33,132 nt of DNA, from positions 1 to 33,132 of the forward strand of contig JAJPHJ010000068.1 in NCBI GenBank assembly GCA_021325335.1. Direction: 5' to 3'. A program made the translations under genes and the position numbers. Each line of letters begins with the position of its first letter. The first letter of the stretch is position 1. This DNA is from Pseudomonadota bacterium (GTDB lineage Bacteria; Vulcanimicrobiota; Vulcanimicrobiia; Eremiobacterales; Eremiobacteraceae). Of this stretch, positions 21,753 through 31,313 are shown piece after piece. The notes beneath the pieces are model-generated. The model was not told the DNA's origin. It ran no database searches and saw only the letters and a list, made by a program, of their open reading frames with translations.

Positions 21753-23285
21753 ATGCAGACCAAGCCTATCGTGGAGATCGACGGCACCAATCTCTCATTA
21801 GAACTGGTGCGACGCGTTGCCGTCGATGGCGCGCGCGTCGGACTGCATCCCGAAGCGCTCCCTCGAATCCGGTCGGCTCGCGAGGTCGTCGAGCGCGCGG
21901 TGGCGTCAAACGGGCGTATCTACGGAGTGACGACCGGATTCGGCAGGTTGAAAAACGTCAAGATAGACGCCGACGAGGCGACCGAGCTGCAGCGAAACCT
22001 GATCCTCAGCCACGCAAGCGGGGTGGGCGAGCCGTTGCGCCGAGACGCCGTGCGCGCGAGCATGCTCTTGCGAGCACACTCGCTCGCACGCGGGTATTCC
22101 GGCGTCCGCGTCGAGCTCATCTCGCTCCTGCTCGACATGCTCAACCGCGACGTCGTGCCGGTCATCCCGGCACAAGGCTCCGTCGGCTGCTCGGGTGATC
22201 TCGCGCCGCTCGCTCACATGGCCCTCGTCCTCATCGGCGACGGAGAGGCCTGGGTGGGCGGCGATCGCCTCGCCGGCCGCGCCGCGCTCGAGCGCGCAGG
22301 CTTGGAGCCGCTGACGCTTTCGTTCAAGGAAGGCCTCTCGCTGATCAACGGCACGCAGATCATGACCGGGGTAGGGGCGCTCGCGCTCCAACGCGCGCGC
22401 GTGGCGCTCAAAGCGGCCGATGTGACCGGCGCCATGAGCCTCGAGGCCTACTTCGGCACGGACGCGCCGTTCCAAGAGCGGATCAACGCGCTGCGCCCAC
22501 ACTCCGGTCAAGCGCGCGCCGCTCACAACGTTCGTCGCCTGCTGCAAGGCTCGGGCGTGCTGGCTTCGCATCGCGACTGCGAGCGCGTGCAGGACCCGTA
22601 CTCGTTTCGCTGCATGCCGGTGGTGCACGGCGCCACGCGTGATGCCGTCGAATTCGCGGCGAACACCCTCGACATCGAGATCAACTCCGTCACCGACAAT
22701 CCGATCATCTTCGCCGAAGACGGATCGCTTGTCAGCAATGGAAACTTCCATGGCGCGCCGGTCGGATTGGCGCTCGACTTCGCCAAGATCGCGCTGACCG
22801 ACGCCTCCTCCATCGCCGAGCGGCGAGTTGCGAAACTGCTGGACGGCGACGAGGGCCTACCCCCGTTCTTGACCGAGCGCTTCGGCCTGTGCAGCGGCTA
22901 CATGCTTGCGCAATACACCGCTGCCGCGCTCGTGAGCGAGAACAAGGTGCTCTCCACGCCCGCGTCCGTCGATTCGATCCCGACCTCCGCTGGTCAGGAA
23001 GACCACAACAGCATGGGCACGATCGCGGCGCGGCACTGCGCCTCGGTCGTCGAGAACTACGAGACCGTCATCGCGATCGAACTGCTCGTGGCGGCACAGG
23101 CGCTCGATTTTCGCAGCTCGCTGTCGTTCGGCAACGGCACCGCCATCGCGCATCGGCTGCTGCGCGAGCGCGTCGCGCACCTGGATCGTGACCGCGAGCT
23201 GAGCCGAGACGTCGCCGCGGCCGTGGAGCTCATTCGCTCCGGCGCGCTCGTCGACGCGGTCGAGCGCGAGCTCGGAGCGCTCTGA
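21753..23285 (+). CDS. hutH: Histidine ammonia-lyase
   Basis: HutH removes ammonia from histidine to give urocanate, the first step of histidine degradation. The 510-residue protein has the catalytic Tyr57 in [10 protein letters not shown] and the [17 protein letters not shown] block that forms the MIO cofactor. In this copy the cyclising triad is Cys146-Ser147-Gly148 rather than the usual Ala-Ser-Gly; the serine and glycine needed for MIO are kept. Other family blocks are VTDNPI and [14 protein letters not shown] 21753 was chosen because homology starts there; the frame is open from 21681 in the divergent gap. hutU follows four bases after the stop. Confidence 0.95.
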   Translation: MQTKPIVEIDGTNLSLELVRRVAVDGARVGLHPEALPRIRSAREVVERAVASNGRIYGVTTGFGRLKNVKIDADEATELQRNLILSHASGVGEPLRRDAVRASMLLRAHSLARGYSGVRVELISLLLDMLNRDVVPVIPAQGSVGCSGDLAPLAHMALVLIGDGEAWVGGDRLAGRAALERAGLEPLTLSFKEGLSLINGTQIMTGVGALALQRARVALKAADVTGAMSLEAYFGTDAPFQERINALRPHSGQARAAHNVRRLLQGSGVLASHRDCERVQDPYSFRCMPVVHGATRDAVEFAANTLDIEINSVTDNPIIFAEDGSLVSNGNFHGAPVGLALDFAKIALTDASSIAERRVAKLLDGDEGLPPFLTERFGLCSGYMLAQYTAAALVSENKVLSTPASVDSIPTSAGQEDHNSMGTIAARHCASVVENYETVIAIELLVAAQALDFRSSLSFGNGTAIAHRLLRERVAHLDRDRELSRDVAAAVELIRSGALVDAVERELGAL

Positions 23286-23289
23286 GCGT

Positions 23290-24948
23290 ATGAGCTCCGT
23301 ATCTGCGGCCCGCGTCGTGCGCGCGCCTCGGGGCTCGAACCGCACCTGCCTCGGGTGGGGGCAGGAAGCCGCCATGCGCATGCTCATGAACAACCTCGAC
23401 CCCGAGGTCGCAGAGCGGCCGCAGGATCTGGTCGTGTATGGGGGCAGCGGTCGCGCGGCGCGCTCGTGGGATGCCTACGACGCCATCGTGCGCACGCTGC
23501 AGCGCTTGCGCAACGACGAGACTCTGCTCGTGCAATCCGGAAAGCCTGTCGGCGTCTTCGCGACGCACGAAGCCGCGCCGCGGGTATTGCTCGCCAACTC
23601 GTTGCTCGTGCCGGCGTGGGCCAATTGGAAGGTGTTCCGGGAACTCGAGGCCGCCGGGCTGACCATGTACGGCCAGATGACCGCGGGTTCGTGGATCTAC
23701 ATCGGCACGCAAGGCATCCTGCAGGGGACCTACGAGACGTTTGCGGCGCTTGCGCGCAAGCACTTCGGCGGCAGTTTGCGCGGGAAGATCACGCTGACGG
23801 CGGGGCTGGGCGGGATGGGCGGCGCACAGCCTCTCGCGGTCACGATGAACGGCGGCGTTGCGATCGTCGTCGAAGTGGATGCCGAGCGCATCCGCCGGCG
23901 CATCGAGGGGCGCTATTGCGACGAAGCCGCCACGAGCGTCGACGACGCTCTCGCCCGGGCGCAGGGGGCCGCGAAAGCCGGCCGCGCGCTGTCCATCGGC
24001 TTGCTCGGCAACGCGGCCGAGGTTTTCCCCGAGCTGCTCGGCCGGGGCGCGCCGATCGACGTCGTCACGGATCAGACCTCTGCGCACGACACGCTCAACG
24101 GCTACGTGCCGGCCGGGCTCTCGCTCGAGGGTGCGAACGAGTTGCGCGAAGAGGATCCGCAGCAGTACGAACGCCGCTCGCTCGAATCGATCGCGGCTCA
24201 CGTGAGCGCGATGAACGGTTTTCTGCGCAAGGGTGCGGTCGTGTTCGACTACGGCAACAACATCCGCGCGCAGGCGGCCGCTGCGGGAGTCAAAGACGCG
24301 TTCGACTTCCCCGGGTTCACCCCGGCTTACATCCGCCCGCTCTTCTGCGAAGGGAAAGGGCCGTTTCGATGGGCCGCGCTCTCGGGCGATCCCGCGGACA
24401 TCGCCAAGCTGGACGATGCCCTGCTCGAAACATTCCCGGACGACGCGCATCTGCGGCGCTGGATAGAGCTCGCCCGAGAGCGGGTCAAGTTTCAAGGGTT
24501 GCCTGCCCGCATCTGCTGGCTCGGATACGGCGAACGCAAGGCCTTCGGTCTGCGCATCAACGAGCTGGTCAAGCGCGGCGAACTCGCGGCGCCCATCGTC
24601 ATCGGGCGCGATCACCTCGATTGCGGTTCGGTCGCCTCGCCCTATCGGGAGACCGAGGCGATGAAGGATGGTTCGGACGCGATCGCCGATTGGCCGATCC
24701 TCAACGCGCTGCTCAATGCGGTCGGCGGCGCTCATTGGGTTAGCGTCCACCACGGCGGTGGGGTGGGCATTGGTTACTCCATCCACGCCGGCATGGTGGT
24801 CGTTGCGGATGGTTCCGAGGATGCGGCCGCCCGGCTTGGCCGCGTGCTCACGACCGATCCCGGGATCGGCATCGTGCGCCACGCGGATGCCGGCTATGAC
24901 GAGGCCCGGGCCGCGGCCGACCGCCACGGCATCGACTGGAAACTGTAG
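23290..24948 (+). CDS. hutU: Urocanate hydratase
   Basis: HutU adds water to urocanate to make imidazolonepropionate, using tightly bound NAD+. The 552-residue protein has the NAD-binding [12 protein letters not shown] (172-183) and the urocanase signature [10 protein letters not shown] (401-410), in which C409 is the active-site cysteine. It also has the downstream [15 protein letters not shown] block (441-455). Length matches the family. It starts four bases after hutH and is certainly co-transcribed with it. A GAF-GGDEF gene follows after 43 bases on the same strand. Confidence 0.97.
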   Translation: MSSVSAARVVRAPRGSNRTCLGWGQEAAMRMLMNNLDPEVAERPQDLVVYGGSGRAARSWDAYDAIVRTLQRLRNDETLLVQSGKPVGVFATHEAAPRVLLANSLLVPAWANWKVFRELEAAGLTMYGQMTAGSWIYIGTQGILQGTYETFAALARKHFGGSLRGKITLTAGLGGMGGAQPLAVTMNGGVAIVVEVDAERIRRRIEGRYCDEAATSVDDALARAQGAAKAGRALSIGLLGNAAEVFPELLGRGAPIDVVTDQTSAHDTLNGYVPAGLSLEGANELREEDPQQYERRSLESIAAHVSAMNGFLRKGAVVFDYGNNIRAQAAAAGVKDAFDFPGFTPAYIRPLFCEGKGPFRWAALSGDPADIAKLDDALLETFPDDAHLRRWIELARERVKFQGLPARICWLGYGERKAFGLRINELVKRGELAAPIVIGRDHLDCGSVASPYRETEAMKDGSDAIADWPILNALLNAVGGAHWVSVHHGGGVGIGYSIHAGMVVVADGSEDAAARLGRVLTTDPGIGIVRHADAGYDEARAAADRHGIDWKL

Positions 24949-24991
24949 GGACGAAAATACCTCGCCGGAACAGCCGATACAAAGAGGGATG

Positions 24992-25936
24992 ATGAAAGAT
25001 CTACAACCCGCTCAACAATACGAGGATTTTGGATCCGCTGCAGAGGTGGCGCTCGGGCTGCTCCGCGAGAAGGTCGGCCTGCAGTACTGGATGATCACTC
25101 GCCTCGCCGGCGACGAGCTCATCGTGCTCAACTGCGTCGGCGATAGCTTCGGCATCAAAAACGGCGACAGCATGCTTTGGACCGACACGCTTTGTTCGCG
25201 CATGCTCGCCGGCAGCGGTCCGCGCGTGGCGCCGAGGGTTTCGGAGGTGCCGGCCTACGCAAACGCACCGCTCGCTCAGGCGCTGGGCATCAACACCTAC
25301 ATGGGAGCGCCGCTAACGCTTTCCGACGGCAAGCTCTACGGCACGCTCGCCGGTTTCGACCGCGAGCCTAAGCGCGATGACCTCAAAGCCCAGCTGTGGC
25401 TCGTGGAGATGGTCGCGGGATTGCTCGGTGCGATCGTGTCGCGCGAGAAAAGCGCGGGTGACAGCGCCACGCAGCTCGTCTCGGAAGGCGGCGAAGTGCT
25501 CGTGGACAAGCTCACGCAGACCTTCAACCGCCGCGCCTGGGATCGCATCCTCGTTTCGGAAGAAGCGCGATGCGCGCGCCACAACCATTCGGCCTGTGTC
25601 ATCTGCGTCGACATCGACACGCTGCGCGCCATCAACGACGCGCAAGGCCGCGACAAGGGCGACGAGCTGCTCATCCGTACCTCGCAGATCCTCAAGCGCG
25701 CCTGCCGTGGTTATGACGTGGTCGCGCGAACCGGCGAAGACGAGTTTGCGATCTTGGCGGTCGAGTGCGGGCTGAAGGGTGCCAAGGGGATGTTCGACCG
25801 CATCAACGGCGGCTTCCATAAAGAGAACATCAAGGCTTCGCTCGGCATCGCGTTGCGCAATGCCAGCACCGGTTTGCCGAGAACGTTCGAAGAGGCTACC
25901 AACACGCTGCTCAACGCCAAGCGCGCTAGGACGTAG
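24992..25936 (+). CDS. GAF-GGDEF protein with GEDEF active-site variant
   Basis: The 314-residue soluble protein has an N-terminal GAF-like sensor domain (about 10-150) and a C-terminal diguanylate cyclase fold (about 165-314). The cyclase part keeps the metal aspartates (VDIDTLRAINDA, near 205-216) and GRDKGDELL. Its signature is GEDEF (248-252) in place of GGDEF, and the usual GH of the following motif is GR. The inhibitory-site motif RGYD (239-242) sits exactly five residues before GEDEF, as in active enzymes. It could be a weak cyclase or a c-di-GMP-binding effector. No EAL domain or transmembrane helix is present. ATG 24992 has GAGG four bases upstream; ATG 24989 is an alternative. It may be co-transcribed with hutHU. 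Confidence 0.85.
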   Translation: MKDLQPAQQYEDFGSAAEVALGLLREKVGLQYWMITRLAGDELIVLNCVGDSFGIKNGDSMLWTDTLCSRMLAGSGPRVAPRVSEVPAYANAPLAQALGINTYMGAPLTLSDGKLYGTLAGFDREPKRDDLKAQLWLVEMVAGLLGAIVSREKSAGDSATQLVSEGGEVLVDKLTQTFNRRAWDRILVSEEARCARHNHSACVICVDIDTLRAINDAQGRDKGDELLIRTSQILKRACRGYDVVARTGEDEFAILAVECGLKGAKGMFDRINGGFHKENIKASLGIALRNASTGLPRTFEEATNTLLNAKRART

Positions 25937-26837
25937 CGGCCTGGAAGTACTTCGACGTCAGTCCGTGGTCGAGATGACCCGCGATGAGCAGTGACGCTTG
26001 CACGACGCGATCGAGGTTCACGCCCGTGCCGATTCCCATCCCGTCGAGCATATAGATCAGATCTTCGGTCGCAAGATTGCCCGCAGCGCCGGGCGCGTAC
26101 GGGCATCCTCCTAGACCACCGGCCGACGCGTCGAAGATCGCGATCCCGGACTGCAATCCGGCGACCACGTTGGCAAGCGCCGTCCCGCGCGTGTCGTGGA
26201 AGTGCAGAGCAAGCCGCCCGGAATCGATGCGTCGCAGCACGAGTTGGCAAAGATCGGCGACTTGACGGGGCGTCGCCACGCCGATGGTGTCGCCGAGGCT
26301 GATCTCGTCCACGCCCAGATCGATGAGTTCCCCGGCCACCTCGAGCACGGCTTGCGGCTTGACTTCGCCCTCGTAGGGACAGCCGAAACAGGTGGAGACG
26401 TACGCGCGCACTCGCATCTGTTGCGTTTTTGCGCGTTCGATGACGGGCTTGAAGCGCTCGAGCGATTCCGCGATCGTCGCGTTGATGTTGCGTGCGGCGA
26501 ACGTTTCTGACGCCGCGGTGAAGACCGCGATCTCATGGACGCCTGCGCCGAGCGCGCGCTCGAAGCCGCGCAGGTTCGGCACCAGCACGGGGTAGCGGAC
26601 GCCGGGTCGACGCTCGATCTCGCGCATGACGTCTTCCGCGTCCGCGAGCTGCGGGATCGCGTCGGGCCGCACGAATGAGGTCACCTCGATGACCGGCAAG
26701 CCTGCTTCCGAAAGCGCGTTGACGAAGGCGACCTTCACGGCGGTTGGGATGCTCGCGCTCTCGTTCTGCAGACCGTCGCGCGGGCCGACCTCAACGACGG
26801 TCACCCGATTGGGAAGCGATGCGAACGCCGAGGCCAT
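25926..26837 (-). CDS. mvaB: Hydroxymethylglutaryl-CoA lyase
   Basis: This enzyme cleaves HMG-CoA to acetoacetate and acetyl-CoA, the final step of leucine degradation. The 303-residue TIM-barrel protein has EVGPRDGLQNE (16-26), the metal-binding HFHDTRG, and the GGLGGCPYAPGAAGN loop with the catalytic cysteine. The last motif separates HMG-CoA lyase from isopropylmalate synthase relatives. It starts 7 bases after the mccA stop and ends with an 11-bp tail-to-tail overlap with the GAF-GGDEF gene, leaving no room for a separate terminator. Confidence 0.95.
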   Translation of the reverse strand: MASAFASLPNRVTVVEVGPRDGLQNESASIPTAVKVAFVNALSEAGLPVIEVTSFVRPDAIPQLADAEDVMREIERRPGVRYPVLVPNLRGFERALGAGVHEIAVFTAASETFAARNINATIAESLERFKPVIERAKTQQMRVRAYVSTCFGCPYEGEVKPQAVLEVAGELIDLGVDEISLGDTIGVATPRQVADLCQLVLRRIDSGRLALHFHDTRGTALANVVAGLQSGIAIFDASAGGLGGCPYAPGAAGNLATEDLIYMLDGMGIGTGVNLDRVVQASLLIAGHLDHGLTSKYFQAATS

Positions 26838-26844
26838 CGGCCGA

Positions 26845-28839
26845 TCAGTCCTCCGCGAGCACGACGAGCGTCTCGCCCGCGCTTACCGTCTGACCGGCTT
26901 GGATCATCACCCGGCTGACGGTGCCCTCGTATGGTGCGACGATGCTGTGCTCCATCTTCATAGCCTCCATGACCGCGAGGACCGCAAAACGTTCGACGCG
27001 ATCGTGCGGCCGCGCGACCACCTTGACGATCGTGCCGCTCATGGGCGCTTGCACGAGACCCGCCGCGCCACCCGCCCCATGGCGCGGGCCCGCATGTTCT
27101 TCTGCCGTTGGCGGCTCGGGCAATCCCAAGCTCGTGACGTCACCGTGGAAGCTCGTAGCGATTCCTGACTGCGTCGGCCAAGCGGCGAACTTGACGGTGC
27201 CGGAAGGGCCCACGAGCTCGTATGCTCCGTCACCCAAAGCGCGCACCTCCGCTGACGCCTGTCCGGCGCTCGCGCGCCATGCGCCCCGTGCGAAGCTCCA
27301 GCGAGCTTCGACCGTGAGCTCGGGCTCGGTGAAGCGCACGCTGCGAGGAGTCGCGGAATGCCTCCACGGTCCGGCCGCTTGCCATGGGTCCGTCTGTCTT
27401 GTCCGCGTGCCGAGGTGGACTTTTTCAAGCGCGCCCGTCGCCCCGAGCGCCACAAGCGTCACGGGAACCTGCGGGTCCGCGCGGACGAGCTCCGCGAGAT
27501 GACGCTCCAAAAAGTCCGTCTGCGTGCGCGCCGCGACGAAGTCCGGCTCGGAGACGAGCCGGCGCAGGAAGCCGACGTTGGTCGCGATCCCACCCACCAC
27601 ATAATCGTCGAGCGCGCGAGCGAGCAGCTCGACGCATCGAGGCCTCGATTCCTCGCGTGCGATGAGTTTTGCGATCATGGGATCGTATGCCGCGCTGACC
27701 TGCGAGCCTGCCCGCACGGCCACGTCGTTGCGCACGCCGGGCAAGACGGGCGGGTTGAACGTGGTGATCGTTCCTGTTGAGGGTAAGAAGCCCGCTACCG
27801 TATCCTCGGCATAAATCCTGACTTCGATGGCCGATCCATGGGGATCGCGGGGGCCCGCTTCGATCTCGTCGCCAGCTGCGATGAAGAGCTGCTCGGCGAC
27901 GAGGTCGCAGCCCGTGACCAGTTCGGTCACCGGATGCTCGACTTGCAGGCGGGCGTTCATCTCGAGAAAATGATAATCGCCGCCTTCGTCGACGAGGAAC
28001 TCGACCGTGCCGGCATTGCGATACCCGACGGCTCGCACGATCGAAGCGGCTGCTTCCTGCAGGCGTCCACGCAGCTCGGCCCCGACGGCGGAGGACGGTG
28101 ATTCCTCGACGATCTTCTGGTAGCGGCGTTGGATGGAGCACTCCCGTTCGGGGAACGTCATCACGTTGCCGGCATCGTCGGCCAGCACCTGGATCTCGAC
28201 GTGCCTCGGATGCGCGATATAGCGCTCGAGGAACACGCTTGGATCTCCAAACGCCGCCTGCGCCTCGCGCTTTGCACCTTCGAGCGCCGCAGCGAACTCG
28301 TCGAGCTTTTGGACGAGGCGCATGCCACGTCCACCGCCGCCAGCCGCCGCCTTCACGAGGAGCGGGAAGCCGATGCTCCGCGCCGCTTGCGCGAGCGCCT
28401 CGGCGCTTTGAGCGGGACCGTCGTATCCCGCGATGATGGGGATGCCTGCCTCCTGCGCTATTCGCTTTGCGGCGATCTTGTCACCCACGGCTTGCATCGC
28501 GTCCGGCGGCGGCCCGACGAACGTCACGCCGGCGCGCGCGCAGGCGCGCGCGAACTCCGGGTTTTCGGAGAGGAATCCATATCCTGGATGGATCGCCTCA
28601 GCGCGCGAGCGCAGCGCCGCCTCGATGACGAGGTCGATGCGCAGGTACGAGTCCCGGGGCGCCACGCCGCCGATCGCGATAGCCTCATCGCAGACCTGCG
28701 CGTGCAGCGCATCTTTGTCTGCGTCGGAGTATATGGCGATCGAGCGAACGCCGAGGTCGCGACACGTGCGCGCGATGCGCACGGCGATCTCGCCGCGGTT
28801 CGCGATGAGAAGCGACGAAAAGAGCTTTATTCGTGCCAC
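26845..28839 (-). CDS. mccA: Methylcrotonyl-CoA carboxylase, biotin-containing alpha subunit
   Basis: The subunit carboxylates its own biotin with ATP and bicarbonate for transfer to 3-methylcrotonyl-CoA. The 664-residue protein has a biotin carboxylase domain: LLIANRGEIAVRI near residue 10, the ATP-grasp loop KAAAGGGGRGMR, EMNARLQVEHPVTE and the biotin carboxylase C-terminal part. A BT-like linker domain follows, and then the C-terminal biotinyl domain with AMKM, whose target is Lys628. Start GTG 28839 was chosen because homology begins there; it overlaps the upstream hydratase by 13 bp. A propionyl- or geranyl-CoA carboxylase subunit is possible by sequence alone, but HMG-CoA lyase and LiuC-like neighbours favour leucine catabolism. 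Confidence 0.93.
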   Translation of the reverse strand: MARIKLFSSLLIANRGEIAVRIARTCRDLGVRSIAIYSDADKDALHAQVCDEAIAIGGVAPRDSYLRIDLVIEAALRSRAEAIHPGYGFLSENPEFARACARAGVTFVGPPPDAMQAVGDKIAAKRIAQEAGIPIIAGYDGPAQSAEALAQAARSIGFPLLVKAAAGGGGRGMRLVQKLDEFAAALEGAKREAQAAFGDPSVFLERYIAHPRHVEIQVLADDAGNVMTFPERECSIQRRYQKIVEESPSSAVGAELRGRLQEAAASIVRAVGYRNAGTVEFLVDEGGDYHFLEMNARLQVEHPVTELVTGCDLVAEQLFIAAGDEIEAGPRDPHGSAIEVRIYAEDTVAGFLPSTGTITTFNPPVLPGVRNDVAVRAGSQVSAAYDPMIAKLIAREESRPRCVELLARALDDYVVGGIATNVGFLRRLVSEPDFVAARTQTDFLERHLAELVRADPQVPVTLVALGATGALEKVHLGTRTRQTDPWQAAGPWRHSATPRSVRFTEPELTVEARWSFARGAWRASAGQASAEVRALGDGAYELVGPSGTVKFAAWPTQSGIATSFHGDVTSLGLPEPPTAEEHAGPRHGAGGAAGLVQAPMSGTIVKVVARPHDRVERFAVLAVMEAMKMEHSIVAPYEGTVSRVMIQAGQTVSAGETLVVLAED

Positions 28840-29606
28840 GAGGGGCGGCGCTTGTCCAAGAAAGCCCGCAGCCCTTCTTGCCCTTCTGCGCTGACCCGCT
28901 GCGCCGCGATCCGCTCGGCGGTCCACTGCCGAGCGTCGCGGGCGTCCTTCTTGCCCACGGTCCGGGCGATTTTCTTGGCGAGCCTGGCCGCGCTTGGACC
29001 GCTCGTCAGCAGCTCGTGCAGTTTCGGCGAAACGAAGACATCGAGTTGCCCTGGCGGCACGATCTCGTGCGCGAGGCCGATGCGCAGCGCGCGCTCCGCG
29101 TTGAAACGCTCGGCGCTGGGAAAGAGCGCGCGCGCGTGGCTTTCTCCGATCTTGCGGATGACGAATGGCGAGATGACGGCGGGCACGATGCCGAGCTTTG
29201 CCTCCGTGAAGCCGAAGAGCGCGTCTTCTTCTGCGATGACGACGTCGCACACCGCGACGATGCCCGCGCCCCCGCCGAGCGCCGCGCCCTGCACTTTGGC
29301 GAGCGTCGGACACGGGCAGTCGTCGATTGCCGCGAACATATCGGAAAGCCGCAAAGCGTCTTCCATGTTCTCCTGCTCGGAAAGATCGAGCGCCGCGCGC
29401 ATGTAACGGATATCCGCTCCGCCGCAAAAGATCGCACCGGCGCCTTCGACGACCACCGCGCGAAGCGCATCGTCGCGGGCGAAACCGGAGAAGGCCGTGG
29501 TGAGCTCGGCGATGGTCGTCGCGTCCAAGGCGTTGCGCACCTCGGGGCGGTTGAGCCGTACCGATGCGACGTTTCCTTCCCTTGTCACGACGACAGAAGC
29601 GGACAT
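28827..29606 (-). CDS. liuC: Enoyl-CoA hydratase, probably methylglutaconyl-CoA hydratase (LiuC-type)
   Basis: A crotonase-fold protein of 259 residues, likely hydrating 3-methylglutaconyl-CoA to HMG-CoA. It has RLNRPEVRNAL (17-27), the oxyanion-hole blocks FCGGADIRYM (60-69) and GAALGGGAGIVAVCD (107-121), and FTEAKLGIVPAVISP (133-147), where Glu135 is the likely catalytic acid. The first glutamate of classical crotonases is replaced by glycine (GGGAGI), as in LiuC-like hydratases. ATG 29606 was chosen for a perfect AGGAGG five bases upstream; the longer frame to 29753 lies in mccB. Its position between mccB and mccA fits the liu operon order. Confidence 0.9.
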   Translation of the reverse strand: MSASVVVTREGNVASVRLNRPEVRNALDATTIAELTTAFSGFARDDALRAVVVEGAGAIFCGGADIRYMRAALDLSEQENMEDALRLSDMFAAIDDCPCPTLAKVQGAALGGGAGIVAVCDVVIAEEDALFGFTEAKLGIVPAVISPFVIRKIGESHARALFPSAERFNAERALRIGLAHEIVPPGQLDVFVSPKLHELLTSGPSAARLAKKIARTVGKKDARDARQWTAERIAAQRVSAEGQEGLRAFLDKRRPSWHE

Positions 29607-29611
29607 CAGGT

Positions 29612-29617
29612 CCTCCT
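29612..29617 (-). promoter_or_regulatory. Ribosome binding site deciding the start of the hydratase
   Basis: AGGAGG on the minus strand lies five bases before ATG 29606. This consensus site rules out the longer open frame and lies in the 37-base gap after mccB. Confidence 0.85.
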
Positions 29618-29643
29618 CGATGCAGGGGTCGCGAATGACGCAA

Positions 29644-31251
29644 TCACATGCGGAAGATGCCGAACTTGGTGGGACGCGCCGGAGCGTTCGCGGCCGCGGA
29701 TATCCCCAGTCCCAAGACATCGCGCGTTTGGGCGGGATCGATGATGCCGTCATCCCACAAGCGGGCGGTGCTGTAGTAGGGGTTTCCCTCCGCTTCGTAC
29801 TTCTCCAAGATCGGCTGCGTGAACTCGCGCTGTTCTTCTGGGGTCATGGTCTTGTTCTGCCGTTCCAATCCATCCATCCGAACGGTCAAGAGAACGCTCG
29901 CCGCTTGCGGGCCGCCCATGACCGAGATGCGCGCGTTCGGCCACATCCACAGTTGCCGCGGCGCATAAGCTCTTCCGCACATCCCGTAGTTTCCGGCGCC
30001 GAACGATCCCCCGATGATGACCGTGAACTTCGGAACCTCGGCGTTGGCTACCGCCATCACCATCTTGGCGCCGTCTTTTGCGATGCCGCCTTCTTCATAT
30101 TGCTTGCCGACCATAAACCCGGTGATGTTCTGCAAGAACACCAGCGGGATCCCGCGCTCGCAGCACAGCTCGATGAAGTGAGTCGCCTTGAGCGCGCTCT
30201 GCGAGAACAGAATCCCCTGGTTCGCGATGATGCCCGCGGGATGGCCGTGGATGTGTGCGAAGCCGCACACGAGCGTCTGCCCGTAGAGCGCCTTGAACTC
30301 GTGGAACTCGCTCCCATCCACCACCCGGGCGATCACTTCGTGCACGTCGTAGGGCTTGCGCCAATCGCGCTGCACGATGCCGTAGATCTCTGACGGATCG
30401 TGGGCCGGCGGACGCGGCGCCTGTACGGGCCAAGGGATCTTCTTCTGGTACGCGAGGTTGGCGACGATCTCACGGCAGACGCCCAGCGCTTGCTCGTCCG
30501 AGAGAGCGTAGTGGTCGGTGACGCCCGAGATGCGTGAGTGCACGTCCGCCCCGCCGAGATCTTCGGCGCTCACCACTTCGCCGGTCGCCGCTTTCACGAG
30601 CGGCGGCCCGCCCAAGAAGATTGTCCCTTCGCCCTTGACGATCACCGTCTCGTCGGACATGGCGGGCACGTACGCGCCGCCTGCAGTGCACGAGCCCATG
30701 ACCGCCGCGATCTGCGCGATCCCTTCGCTCGACATGCGCGCTTGGTTGTAGAAAATACGGCCGAAGTGATCCCGATCCGGGAACACGTCGGCTTGCAGCG
30801 GCAAGAACGCACCCCCCGAATCGACGAGGTAGATGCACGGCAAGTGGTTCTGCTCGGCGATCTCCTGCGCACGCAAATGCTTCTTGACCGTGAGCGGGAA
30901 GTACGTACCGCCTTTGACCGTGGCGTCGTTGGCGACGATCACGCACTCTCGCCCCGACACCACGCCGATCCCGGTCACAAGTCCCGCGCTCGGCGCTTCG
31001 TTCTTGTAGAGATCCCACGCGGCGAGCGTGGAGAGCTCGAGGAACGGCGCTTGCGGATCGATGAGACGCGCGATGCGCTCGCGCACCGGCAACTTCTTGC
31101 GGGATACGTGGAGCGCCATCGCCTCCGCGCCACCGCCTTCGCTCACGCGCGCGGTCCGCTGCGCCAGCTCGTCGAGCAATCCGACGAAGTATTCGCGATT
31201 CGCGACGAATTCCGTCGACGATGTATCGATTCGCGTCTGCAAGACAGGCAT
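29644..31251 (-). CDS. mccB: Methylcrotonyl-CoA carboxylase, carboxyltransferase beta subunit
   Basis: The subunit transfers the carboxyl group from biotin to 3-methylcrotonyl-CoA, giving 3-methylglutaconyl-CoA. From ATG 31251 it has 535 residues, as expected. It shows two carboxyltransferase (crotonase-like) halves: [11 protein letters not shown] and [17 protein letters not shown] in the N-terminal half, and [12 protein letters not shown] plus [16 protein letters not shown] in the C-terminal half. [15 protein letters not shown] is characteristic of MCC beta. The frame is open upstream to 31302 but homology starts at 31251. It is the first gene of the leucine operon, divergent from ftcD across 62 bp. 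Confidence 0.95.
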   Translation of the reverse strand: MPVLQTRIDTSSTEFVANREYFVGLLDELAQRTARVSEGGGAEAMALHVSRKKLPVRERIARLIDPQAPFLELSTLAAWDLYKNEAPSAGLVTGIGVVSGRECVIVANDATVKGGTYFPLTVKKHLRAQEIAEQNHLPCIYLVDSGGAFLPLQADVFPDRDHFGRIFYNQARMSSEGIAQIAAVMGSCTAGGAYVPAMSDETVIVKGEGTIFLGGPPLVKAATGEVVSAEDLGGADVHSRISGVTDHYALSDEQALGVCREIVANLAYQKKIPWPVQAPRPPAHDPSEIYGIVQRDWRKPYDVHEVIARVVDGSEFHEFKALYGQTLVCGFAHIHGHPAGIIANQGILFSQSALKATHFIELCCERGIPLVFLQNITGFMVGKQYEEGGIAKDGAKMVMAVANAEVPKFTVIIGGSFGAGNYGMCGRAYAPRQLWMWPNARISVMGGPQAASVLLTVRMDGLERQNKTMTPEEQREFTQPILEKYEAEGNPYYSTARLWDDGIIDPAQTRDVLGLGISAAANAPARPTKFGIFRM

Positions 31252-31313
31252 GAACAGAGGCCACCATTCCGCGCCAGAGGGACGCAGCCTCCTCGGCGCC
31301 AACGCCGCAGCAG
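31252..31313. promoter_or_regulatory. Divergent intergenic gap between mccB and ftcD
   Basis: A 62-bp gap between the leucine operon and the second histidine block. It is GC-rich, with no recognisable operator or promoter motif that I can support. Confidence 0.35.

Noticed and set aside
20957-22198. 413-codon plus-strand open frame over plsC, cmk and the start of hutH
   Set aside because: It is antisense to two well-identified genes, has an Arg/His/Gly-rich composition and no recognisable motif. High-GC DNA readily gives such frames.
23230-24927. 565-codon minus-strand frame opposite hutU
   Set aside because: It mirrors hutU codon by codon with an Arg/Gly/Asp-rich composition and no domain; hutU itself is certain.
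28840-29643. Extra N-terminal domain fused to the MccA biotin carboxylase
   Set aside because: The open frame simply continues through the hydratase gene in another frame. Biotin carboxylase homology and the GTG at 28839 mark the true start.
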